Below, in pieces: positions 1 to 6,159 of a stretch of DNA of 6,365 bases; positions within the stretch are counted from its first letter, which is position 1; every line of letters starts with the position of its first letter. The DNA lies in assembly GCA_934371915.1 (NCBI GenBank), contig CAKROE010000115.1, forward strand, positions 1-6,365. The letters are read 5' to 3'. The translations under genes were made by a program, and so were the position numbers. This DNA comes from an uncultured Blautia sp. Its GTDB lineage: Bacteria; Bacillota; Clostridia; Lachnospirales; Lachnospiraceae. Under the pieces are notes generated by a model that did not search any database, had not been told where the DNA came from, and worked only from the letters and a program-made list of their open reading frames with translations.

Positions 1-325
1 AGCACATGGTTTCTATGTGGGTACACCGGTCCTTGATAAAGAACGTTTAAGCGAGATCCGCGAAGTTGTTGATATTCCGCTGGTTCTTCACGGAGCATCC
101 GGACTCAGTGACGAAGATGTAAGTGACTGCGTAAAACGCGGCATCTGCAAGGTAAACTTTGCAACAGAACTTCGTGCAGCTTACTCCAAAGCAGTCAAAG
201 AACTTCTTGCAGAAAAACCGGATACCATCGATCCGAAAGCTTATGGCAAAACTGCAATCGCAGCAGTCAAAGAACTGGTTATGGCAAGAATGAAAGTCTG
301 CGGATGCGACGGCAAAGCAGAATAA
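1..325 (+). CDS. gatY: Class II ketose-bisphosphate aldolase, GatY/KbaY type (C-terminal part, 5' end outside window)
   Basis: The reading frame is open from base 2 to a TAA at 323-325; the start lies upstream of the window. About 108 residues remain. They begin AHGFYVGTPVLDKERL, matching the AHGxYxxxPxLDxxRL segment of class II aldolases. Next come PLVLHGASGLSDEDV, which carries a zinc-ligand His and DHAP-phosphate-binding glycine/serine residues, and GICKVNFATELR, the phosphate-binding strand. The C-terminal CGCDGKA closely resembles the CGCEGRA end of E. coli GatY. From memory of the family, this tail and the ICKxNxATEL block favour tagatose-1,6-bisphosphate aldolase over housekeeping fructose-bisphosphate aldolase, though the two activities overlap. 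Known reaction: reversible cleavage of the ketose 1,6-bisphosphate to dihydroxyacetone phosphate and glyceraldehyde-3-phosphate in the cytoplasm. The downstream GatD-like and LacC-like genes support the tagatose assignment. Family is certain; substrate is probable. Confidence 0.88.
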   Translation, partial: AHGFYVGTPVLDKERLSEIREVVDIPLVLHGASGLSDEDVSDCVKRGICKVNFATELRAAYSKAVKELLAEKPDTIDPKAYGKTAIAAVKELVMARMKVCGCDGKAE

Positions 326-347
326 AAGCAGAAGGCAGTGAGTCGAA

Positions 348-1358
348 ATGGCAGCAACCATGAAGGATATCGCCAGACGGACAGGACTTGGTCTGGCTAC
401 GATTTCTTCCTATTTCAATGGTGGAAATGTACGCGAAAAAAACAGAATAAAGATTGAAGAAGCAATTGAAGAACTTCATTATGAAGTCAATGAGGTGGCA
501 CGGGGACTCAAGACGAACGCGACAAGGACGATAGGTGTTGTGATCCCTGAGCTGAACAATACTTTCTGTGCCGAGATCATTACCGGTATGGAGGATATTC
601 TGAGAAACCATGGCTATGCGACGATCGTCTGCGACTGCCGAACTGATAAAAAGCTGGAACGTGAGGCAGTTGAGTTCCTGATACGCAGGCGAGTGGACGG
701 CATCATTAATATGCCTGTGGATGAAGAAGGAAATCATCTGAAACGTTTTCAGAAGACCGGTAAACCGATTGTTCTGATCGATCGAAAAATTCAGGGAATT
801 GACTGCGACAGTGTTCTTGTTGATAATAAAAAGGCTGCTGAGGATGCAGTGCATTATTTTATTGAGAGAGGACACCAGAATATCGGAATCATCGGTGGAC
901 CGGAAGAAGTTTTTACTGCACAGGAACGTATGGCAGGATATTATAAAGCACTGGAAAGTGCCGGGATCCCGGTGCGTGAATCTTTGATCTGGCATGGAGA
1001 TTATACGATTCAGGGCGGTGTCCGGGGACTGGAAGAACTTGTACAGAATAATCCGGAGATGACAGCGGTGTTTGTGACAAACTATGAAATGACTATGGGG
1101 GCCATGATCGGAGTAAACGAACTTGGTATCCGGATTCCGGAGCAGCTGTCGATGATCGGGTTTGACAACCTGCAGTTTGCACGTGCCTGCAATCCGAAGC
1201 TGACGATCGTATCGCAGCCGACAGACGGCATTGCGAAAGAAGTTGCCAAGGTTATGCTCGATCGTCTGGAAAATACCGGCGAGGCATCCGGAGAGCTTTT
1301 CAGTGAGAAACTTGAGACGGAGATCATTGCCGGAAAATCCGTAAGGATTTTCGCATGA
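348..1358 (+). CDS. LacI-family transcriptional regulator
   Basis: 336 residues, the usual length for the family. Residues 5-26 (MKDIARRTGLGLATISSYFNGG) form the LacI helix-turn-helix, and the hinge helix follows (NEVARGLKT, about 48-56). From about residue 61 (TIGVVIPELNNTF) runs a periplasmic-binding-protein-like sugar-binding domain, with QERMAGY (Arg195) and GFDN (Asp273) at positions that usually contact the ligand. It presumably represses this operon and responds to the pathway's sugar or a sugar phosphate; the effector is unknown. It lies 22 bases after the aldolase and 53 before the kinase, so it is probably co-transcribed and autoregulated. The start at 348 has AGAAGG at 330-335, a rather long spacing. 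An in-frame ATG at 360 would begin exactly at MKDIA, but nothing like a ribosome binding site precedes it. The recognition helix (LATISSYF) differs from the classic STVSRVLN form, so its operator is probably divergent. Confidence 0.95.
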   Translation: MAATMKDIARRTGLGLATISSYFNGGNVREKNRIKIEEAIEELHYEVNEVARGLKTNATRTIGVVIPELNNTFCAEIITGMEDILRNHGYATIVCDCRTDKKLEREAVEFLIRRRVDGIINMPVDEEGNHLKRFQKTGKPIVLIDRKIQGIDCDSVLVDNKKAAEDAVHYFIERGHQNIGIIGGPEEVFTAQERMAGYYKALESAGIPVRESLIWHGDYTIQGGVRGLEELVQNNPEMTAVFVTNYEMTMGAMIGVNELGIRIPEQLSMIGFDNLQFARACNPKLTIVSQPTDGIAKEVAKVMLDRLENTGEASGELFSEKLETEIIAGKSVRIFA

Positions 1359-1399
1359 ACATCTGATAAAGAGAAGGAACTCCGGGCAGCCGGGGAAAT

Positions 1400-1404
1400 G
1401 GGAG
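1400..1404 (+). promoter_or_regulatory. Ribosome binding site of the FGGY kinase gene
   Basis: GGGAG ends 7 bases before the ATG at 1412 and fixes that start. The rest of the 53-base gap after the repressor gene shows no clear promoter or terminator. Confidence 0.6.
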
Positions 1405-1411
1405 CAGCAAA

Positions 1412-2923
1412 ATGACGAAATCATATTTACTTGGAATCGATATCGGAACAAGTGCCTGTAAGGTGGCAGTGTTTGATAAAGAGGGCAAAGTTCTTGCCGC
1501 AGCCAATGGTGACTATCCGGTATACTATCCGCAGGAGGGCTGGGCAGAGCAGAATCCGGAGGAATGGTGGAGCGCTGTCTGCAGGGCAACGAAAGAAACT
1601 GTGCAGAAAGCAGGCATCGATCCGGCAGAGATTGCCGGAGTCGGCATTGACGGACAGAGCTGGTCTGCCATTGCGCTCGATAAAGAGGGCAAAGTACTTA
1701 CCAACACACCAATCTGGATGGACACCCGTGCACAGGGAATCTGTGAGCGGCTGAATAAGGAAATCGGTGAAGATGAGATTTTTGAGATCGCCGGAAATTC
1801 GCTTCAGCCGTCTTATACGACTGCAAAGATTATCTGGTACAAAGAAAACCTTCCGGAGGTTTATGAAAAAATCGACAAGATTCTCCAGTCCAACAGTTTT
1901 ATTGCATTTAAGCTGACCGGTGCGATCACACAGGATATGTCTCAGGGATACGGCCTTCACTGTTTTGATATGAAGAAGGGATGCTGGGACGAGGAGATGT
2001 GCAGACGTCTCGGAATTCCGATGGAATTTTTACCGGAGATCTGCGAATGTGACCATGTCGTAGGTACCGTGACAGCAAAAGCAGCCGCAGAGTGCGGACT
2101 CGCAGAAGGAACACCGGTCGTAGCAGGTGGCCTTGATGCAGCCTGTGGAACTCTGGGTGCCGGTGTCATTCATCCGGGAGAGACGCAGGAACAGGGCGGA
2201 CAGGCAGGTGGAATGAGTATCTGTATTGATGAATACAAAGCAGATCCACGGCTGATCCTCGGGTATCATGTCATTCCGGGGAAATGGCTTCTGCAGGGCG
2301 GAACGACCGGTGGCGGCGGAGTGATGCGCTGGTTTGAACGTGAATTTGCAGATTATGAGCGAATGATGAAAGAACAGACAGGGCTGTCATCTTTGAATCA
2401 GCTCAATGAGATTGCAGAAAAAATCAATCCGGGCAGTGACGGAGTTGTATTTCTTCCATATATGTCCGGTGAGCGTTCCCCGATCTGGAATCCATATGCA
2501 AAAGGTGTTTTCTACGGACTTGATTTTGCAAAGACCAAAGGCCATATGGTACGTGCCTGCATGGAAGGCGTGGCGCTTTCTCTGCGTCACAATCTTGAGG
2601 TGGCAGAGGCAGCCGGAGCAAATGCAGAAGTCTTAAGAGCAATGGGAGGATCTGCAAACTCTCTTCTCTGGACACAGATCAAATCCGATATCACAGGCAA
2701 ACCGATCGTTGTACCGGCATCCGATACAGCAACAACGCTTGGCGCAGCAATCCTCGCGGGCGTCGGAGTCGGACTTTATAAAGATTATGATGAAGCCGTT
2801 TCCATCACCGTGAAAGAAACACGTCGCCATGAGCCAAACTCGGAGAATAAAGAAGTGTATGATAAGACTTATGAGACGTATCTTGAACTTTATAAGTCAT
2901 TAGAACATATGATGGTGAAATAG
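1412..2923 (+). CDS. FGGY-family carbohydrate kinase, xylulokinase-like, substrate uncertain
   Basis: 503 residues, typical of FGGY kinases, which transfer the ATP gamma-phosphate to a sugar or polyol. Visible family features are the N-terminal phosphate-1 loop GIDIGTSACK (8-17), PEEWW (49-53), GQSWSAIALD (81-90), IWMDTRA (101-107), GGLDAACGTLGAGV with the presumed catalytic Asp242, FLPYMSGERSPIWNP with KGVFYGL (348-370, the FGGY C-terminal signature), and the adenosine-binding MGGSANSLLW through DTATTLGAA (411-446). E. coli XylB has GQMHG where this has GQSWS, and a GTSG loop where this has QGGQAGG (261-267), so it is not an orthodox xylulokinase. Pipelines would probably call it xylB; I leave the symbol empty. 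In this context it may phosphorylate a hexitol such as galactitol, or a ketohexose such as tagatose, feeding the GatD-like or LacC-like step. A pentulose substrate remains possible. Family is certain; substrate is not. Confidence 0.92.
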   Translation: MTKSYLLGIDIGTSACKVAVFDKEGKVLAAANGDYPVYYPQEGWAEQNPEEWWSAVCRATKETVQKAGIDPAEIAGVGIDGQSWSAIALDKEGKVLTNTPIWMDTRAQGICERLNKEIGEDEIFEIAGNSLQPSYTTAKIIWYKENLPEVYEKIDKILQSNSFIAFKLTGAITQDMSQGYGLHCFDMKKGCWDEEMCRRLGIPMEFLPEICECDHVVGTVTAKAAAECGLAEGTPVVAGGLDAACGTLGAGVIHPGETQEQGGQAGGMSICIDEYKADPRLILGYHVIPGKWLLQGGTTGGGGVMRWFEREFADYERMMKEQTGLSSLNQLNEIAEKINPGSDGVVFLPYMSGERSPIWNPYAKGVFYGLDFAKTKGHMVRACMEGVALSLRHNLEVAEAAGANAEVLRAMGGSANSLLWTQIKSDITGKPIVVPASDTATTLGAAILAGVGVGLYKDYDEAVSITVKETRRHEPNSENKEVYDKTYETYLELYKSLEHMMVK

Positions 2924-2939
2924 AATTTTTTCAATTATG

Positions 2940-2946
2940 AAAGGAG
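2940..2946 (+). promoter_or_regulatory. Ribosome binding site of the GatD-like gene, deciding its start
   Basis: AAAGGAG lies 8 bases before the ATG at 2955. An in-frame ATG at 2937 is upstream of this site and would translate through it, so it is rejected as a start. The site overlaps a small inverted repeat, TTTCA (2929-2933) and TGAAA (2938-2942). Confidence 0.8.
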
Positions 2947-2954
2947 CATATAAA

Positions 2955-4007
2955 ATGCGAGCAGCAGTAGTAGTTGCAAATGAAGATGTACAGTATCAGG
3001 AAATTGAAGAACCAAAGGTAACAAAAGGCGCCGTAAAGATCAAAGTCAGATATTCCGGCATCTGCGGATCTGACATCCCGCGTGTTCTGAACCATGGTGT
3101 TCATTTTTACCCAATCGTTCTTGGACATGAATTTTCCGGTGATGTAGTAGAAGTCGGCGAAGGTGTAACAAAGGTAAAAGTCGGCGACCGTGTATCCGGA
3201 GCACCACTTCTTCCATGCATGAAATGTGACGACTGCCAGCAGGGTAACTTCTCCCTTTGCAAACATTACAGCTTTATTGGTTCCAGACAGCAGGGAAGCA
3301 ACGCAGATTATGTTGTAGTTCCGGAGCAGAATGCAGTTCCGTTTGACAAGAGCGTTTCCTATGAGCAGGGCGCAATGTTTGAGCCTGCAACTGTAGCTAT
3401 CCATGGTGTATTTCAGAATGATTATCACGGTGGAGAATATGTTGCAATCCTCGGTGGCGGTACAGTCGGAATGTTCACCATGCAGTGGACAAAGATCTTC
3501 GGATCAAAGAAAGTCGTTGTATTTGATATCAGTGATGAGCGTCTTGATCTTGCAAAACGTCTTGGTGCAGATGAAGTCATCAATACAAAAGAAGAAGGTT
3601 ACATGGAAAAAGCAATGGCAATCACCGGTGGTAAAGGATACGGATTTGTATTCGAGACAGCCGGACAGGTTCCGACTATGCATATGGCATTCGAACTTGC
3701 TGCAAACAAAGCGCATGTATGCTTTATCGGTACTCCGCATGAGAACCTGACCTTCACACCTGCGCAGTGGGAAAACATGAACCGCAAAGAGTTCAAACTG
3801 ACCGGTTCCTGGATGTCCTACAGTGCACCGTTCCCGGGACGTGAATGGGATCTGACAGCGCATTATTTTGCAACAGGCCAGCTGAAATTTGATCCGGGCT
3901 TCGTTTACAAAAAGATTCCGATGAGCCAGGCACAGGAAGCATTCCAGTTATTTAAGACACCGGGACTTGTAAAAGGAAAGATTCTCTTATCAAACGAGGA
4001 AGAATGA
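2955..4007 (+). CDS. gatD: Zinc-dependent medium-chain dehydrogenase, galactitol-1-phosphate 5-dehydrogenase-like
   Basis: 350 residues, the usual length. The N-terminal GroES-like domain has the catalytic zinc ligands Cys37 (SGICGSD), His58-Glu59 (GHEFSG) and Glu143 (FEPATV), and four structural-zinc cysteines at 88, 91, 94 and 102 (C-x2-C-x2-C-x7-C). The Rossmann motif is GGGTVG (167-172), and Asp191 at the end of the second strand (VVVFDIS) predicts NAD+ over NADP+. Several stretches resemble E. coli GatD as I remember it: CGSDIPRVLNHGVHFYPI, PLLPC, DFIGSR-like SFIGSR, and GSWMSYSAPFPGREW. Known GatD reaction: L-galactitol-1-phosphate plus NAD+ to D-tagatose-6-phosphate plus NADH, in the cytoplasm. 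The downstream LacC-like kinase and upstream GatY-like aldolase would use that product. Sorbitol- or other polyol-(phosphate) dehydrogenases share this fold and are the main alternatives. The start is set by AAAGGAG at 2940-2946. Confidence 0.9.
   Translation: MRAAVVVANEDVQYQEIEEPKVTKGAVKIKVRYSGICGSDIPRVLNHGVHFYPIVLGHEFSGDVVEVGEGVTKVKVGDRVSGAPLLPCMKCDDCQQGNFSLCKHYSFIGSRQQGSNADYVVVPEQNAVPFDKSVSYEQGAMFEPATVAIHGVFQNDYHGGEYVAILGGGTVGMFTMQWTKIFGSKKVVVFDISDERLDLAKRLGADEVINTKEEGYMEKAMAITGGKGYGFVFETAGQVPTMHMAFELAANKAHVCFIGTPHENLTFTPAQWENMNRKEFKLTGSWMSYSAPFPGREWDLTAHYFATGQLKFDPGFVYKKIPMSQAQEAFQLFKTPGLVKGKILLSNEEE
3996..4002 (+). promoter_or_regulatory. Ribosome binding site of the LacC-like kinase gene
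   Basis: GAGGAAG sits inside the last codons of the dehydrogenase gene. Its end is only 1 base from the ATG at 4004 but 7 bases from the ATG at 4010, which favours 4010. The closeness suggests translational coupling with the preceding gene. Confidence 0.6.
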
Positions 4008-4009
4008 AA

Positions 4010-4939
4010 ATGATACTGACAGTGACATTAAATGCCGCAATCGACAAAAGATATGTGGTAGATGATTTTAAAACAGGCGAAGTAAACCGCGTCCGGGAAT
4101 GTTCCTACGTTCCCGGTGGTAAAGGCCTGAATGTATCCAAACCGGCATCCATTTATGGGGCAGAGGTTGTGGCCACCGGATTTGTGGGCGGCCATGCAGG
4201 AAACTATATCGAAGATGCGCTGAAACCATTCGGCATCAAAGGTGATTTTTATCATGTGGCTGCAGAAAGCAGGTCCTGCATCAATATCTGGGATGAGGTA
4301 AATCATGTGCAGACAGAATTTCTTGAGCCGGGATTTACACTGACAGAAAAAGATTTTGCCGGATTCGAAAAGAAATTCAGAGAACTGGTAAAAGATGCAG
4401 ATGTTGTATCCATGTCAGGCAGTGTGCCGAAAGGACTTGACGGAACAGCATACCAGAGACTGGTCAGGATCGTAAAAGAAGCCGGCAAACCGGTAATCCT
4501 TGATACGAGTGGTAAGCTCCTGGAGATGGGCATCGAGGCATGCCCGACACTGATCAAACCAAACATTGATGAGATCCGTATGCTGACCGGTAAACACTGC
4601 GATGACATTCAGGATATCATTGATGCGGCAAAAACGATTCACGCAAATGGTGTGGAGATCGTTGCGGTTTCACTTGGCGCAGACGGTTCGCTGGCAGTGG
4701 GGGAGGAAGGAATCTTCCGTGCAATCGTTCCGAAGATCAATGCAGTCAATACCGTAGGATGCGGTGATTCCATGATCGCCGGATTTGCACTGGGCTTAAG
4801 CGAGGGACTTTCTCTCGAAGAAACCTTAAGAAGAGCAAGCGCAATTTCAGCGGCTGCAGCGATGCGTGAAGAGACCGGGTTCTTTGTAATGGAAGATATG
4901 GAGAAACTGTTACCGCAGATTGCTATACAAAGACTTTAA
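4010..4939 (+). CDS. lacC: PfkB-family sugar-phosphate kinase, tagatose-6-phosphate kinase (LacC)-like
   Basis: 309 residues from ATG 4010, the usual length for LacC and FruK. The N-terminus MILTVTLNAAIDK matches family N-termini (M-I-x-T-x-T-L-N). Other landmarks are VPGGKGLNV (34-42), GFVGGHAGNYI (57-67), SRSCINI (87-93), MSGSVPKGL, ILDTSG, KPNIDEIRMLTG, SLGADGS and the catalytic anion-hole motif VGCGDSMIAG with Asp253. The TRxCIxI-like block and the SGSVPKGL and SLGADGS blocks resemble staphylococcal LacC as I remember it more than FruK. Known LacC reaction: D-tagatose-6-phosphate plus ATP to D-tagatose-1,6-bisphosphate. 1-Phosphofructokinase is the alternative and would be the common automatic name. 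An ATG at 4004 overlaps the previous stop (ATGA) and adds two residues, but its ribosome-site spacing is too short. Pro45 in NVSKPAS, where relatives have a helix residue, is unusual but unlikely to abolish function. Confidence 0.88.
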   Translation: MILTVTLNAAIDKRYVVDDFKTGEVNRVRECSYVPGGKGLNVSKPASIYGAEVVATGFVGGHAGNYIEDALKPFGIKGDFYHVAAESRSCINIWDEVNHVQTEFLEPGFTLTEKDFAGFEKKFRELVKDADVVSMSGSVPKGLDGTAYQRLVRIVKEAGKPVILDTSGKLLEMGIEACPTLIKPNIDEIRMLTGKHCDDIQDIIDAAKTIHANGVEIVAVSLGADGSLAVGEEGIFRAIVPKINAVNTVGCGDSMIAGFALGLSEGLSLEETLRRASAISAAAAMREETGFFVMEDMEKLLPQIAIQRL

Positions 4940-4949
4940 AATCAAAATC

Positions 4950-4955
4950 AGGAGG
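4950..4955 (+). promoter_or_regulatory. Strong ribosome binding site of the aldo/keto reductase gene
   Basis: AGGAGG lies 8 bases before the ATG at 4964, in a 24-base gap after the kinase stop. It is the best match to the consensus in this window and suggests high expression of the last gene. Confidence 0.8.
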
Positions 4956-4963
4956 AAATAAAA

Positions 4964-5965
4964 ATGGCAGAATTTATCGATCCGGCAATCGTGCCGAAAG
5001 TAACACTTCCGTCAGGAGAAGAAGTACCGTGTATGGGTATGGGAACATTTGGTTCTGACAGGGTAAGCGCAGAAGATGTATCTGCAGCAGTTGCAGGAGC
5101 AATCCGCAGCGGATATCGTATGTTTGACTGTGCAGCATGTTATGGAAATGAGCATCAGATCGGTGAGGTTTTTGAGGCAGCGATCAAAGAAGGTGTCGTA
5201 GAAAGAAAAGACCTCTTTATCATGACAAAAGTATGGAATGACATGCACAGAAAAGTAGAAGAAGCATGCACAAAGAGCATTCAGGATCTGAAATGTGACT
5301 ATGTGGATCTGTACTTCATCCACTGGCCATTCCCGAACTACCATGCACCATTCTGTGATGTGGATTCCAGAAATCCGGATTCCAGACCGTTCAGCGTAGA
5401 AGAATTCATGGATACCTACCGTCAGTGTGAAGAACTGGTAGAAAAAGGAAAAATCCGTTACATCGGTATTTCCAACATGACTATTCCGAAGCTGGAGGCA
5501 GTTCTTCCTTTAATGAAGATCAAACCTGCAGCATGCGAACTGGAACTTCATCCATGTTTCCAGCAGCAGGAGCAGTATGATTACCTTGTTGCACACAACA
5601 TTCAGCCGGTAGGCTATATGCCACTTGGTTCACCAAGAAGACCGGAAAGAGATATCTGCCCGGAAGATGTTGCTGATATGCAGACACCGGAAATGCAGGA
5701 GATTGCAAAAGCACATGGTGTTCATCCGGCACTGATCGCTCTGAAATGGGCTCATCAGAGAGGAGAAATCTCCATTCCATTCTCAGTACATAACTATGTA
5801 AGCAACCTGAAATGTGTTACAGAAGATCCGCTGACCGATGAGGAAATGGCAAAGATCGGTACACTCGAAAAAGGAAACAGACTGGTCAAAGGTCAGGTAT
5901 TCCTGTGGGAAGGCGCAAAAGACTGGCATGATCTGTGGGATGAAGAGGGATTCATTGTAAAATAA
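4964..5965 (+). CDS. Aldo/keto reductase, aldose-reductase-like
   Basis: 333 residues forming a (beta/alpha)8 aldo/keto reductase. The catalytic tetrad is visible: Asp55 (FDCAACYGNE), Tyr60, Lys89 (MTKVWN) and His120 (YFIHWPF). IRYIGISNM (164-172), ELELHPC (192-198) and VGYMPLGS (216-223, with the nicotinamide-stacking Tyr218) are also family landmarks. Family members reduce sugar or other aldehydes to alcohols with NAD(P)H in the cytoplasm. The usual IPKS motif, whose Lys binds the NADPH 2'-phosphate, is IPFS here (271-274), and the Arg a few residues later is also absent, so NADH use is plausible. An acidic, Trp-rich C-terminal tail (LWEGAKDWHDLWDEEG) follows the barrel and probably contributes to the substrate pocket. 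In this operon it could reduce an aldose such as galactose to its hexitol ahead of the kinase and dehydrogenase; that is inference. Family and start are secure. Confidence 0.94.
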   Translation: MAEFIDPAIVPKVTLPSGEEVPCMGMGTFGSDRVSAEDVSAAVAGAIRSGYRMFDCAACYGNEHQIGEVFEAAIKEGVVERKDLFIMTKVWNDMHRKVEEACTKSIQDLKCDYVDLYFIHWPFPNYHAPFCDVDSRNPDSRPFSVEEFMDTYRQCEELVEKGKIRYIGISNMTIPKLEAVLPLMKIKPAACELELHPCFQQQEQYDYLVAHNIQPVGYMPLGSPRRPERDICPEDVADMQTPEMQEIAKAHGVHPALIALKWAHQRGEISIPFSVHNYVSNLKCVTEDPLTDEEMAKIGTLEKGNRLVKGQVFLWEGAKDWHDLWDEEGFIVK

Positions 5966-5984
5966 GGGAACTGCCCTTGGACCC

Positions 5985-6000
5985 GTTAAATAAATTTAAC
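5985..6000. repeat. 16-bp AT-rich palindrome
   Basis: GTTAAAT (5985-5991), two bases AA, then ATTTAAC (5994-6000): perfect 7-bp inverted arms, 19 bases after the last stop codon. It could be a protein binding site or the edge of the repeat element that follows. It lacks the GC stem of a terminator. Confidence 0.6.
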
Positions 6001-6005
6001 AATTT

Positions 6006-6060
6006 AAAAAAGCTTGCGAGGGGAGGCGCTCACAGTTGCGAAGGCCGCTCTCCCCTCGCG
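6006..6060 (-). terminator. GC-rich hairpin with T6 run on the minus strand (possible minus-strand terminator)
   Basis: GCGAGGGGAG (6016-6025) pairs perfectly with CTCCCCTCGC (6050-6059). The stem extends by GCG/CGC (6026-6028 with 6046-6048) past a one-base bulge at 6049, leaving a 17-base loop. Read on the minus strand it is followed, after four bases, by TTTTTT (complement of 6006-6011), the layout of an intrinsic terminator for a convergent gene beyond the window. On the plus strand no U-run follows, so it is not a plus-strand terminator by itself. Confidence 0.5.
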
Positions 6061-6061
6061 C

Positions 6062-6108
6062 ACCCCACCGGGCCACGCAAAGTAAGCGCCTGAGTGGGGT
6101 ATTTTATT
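6062..6108 (+). terminator. Probable rho-independent terminator of the operon
   Basis: ACCCCAC (6062-6068) pairs with GTGGGGT (6094-6100). The stem continues as CGGGC (6069-6073) with GCCTG (6088-6092), including one G-U pair and a bulged A at 6093, giving 12 pairs around a 14-base loop. ATTTTATT (6101-6108) follows directly. The U-tract is broken by A residues, so strength is uncertain, but it is the best plus-strand terminator after the aldo/keto reductase gene. Confidence 0.6.
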
Positions 6109-6159
6109 GGGAAAATAACATGGTGGAGAAGGCAGGGATGACTTGATTTGCACTTGTGT

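Noticed and set aside
279..1589. A 436-residue open frame on the minus strand opposite the LacI gene
   Set aside because: It lies antisense to a certain LacI gene and the ends of its neighbours, is Cys/His/Phe-rich with no family motif, and has no fitting ribosome binding site. Codon bias of the real gene explains its openness.
2926..2931. T6 run after the kinase gene as a terminator
   Set aside because: No GC-rich stem precedes it, and the next gene starts 24 bases later with a good ribosome binding site.
2937..2954. An N-terminal extension of the GatD-like protein from ATG 2937
   Set aside because: It would encode MKGAYK by translating the AAAGGAG ribosome binding site; the family starts at the following Met.
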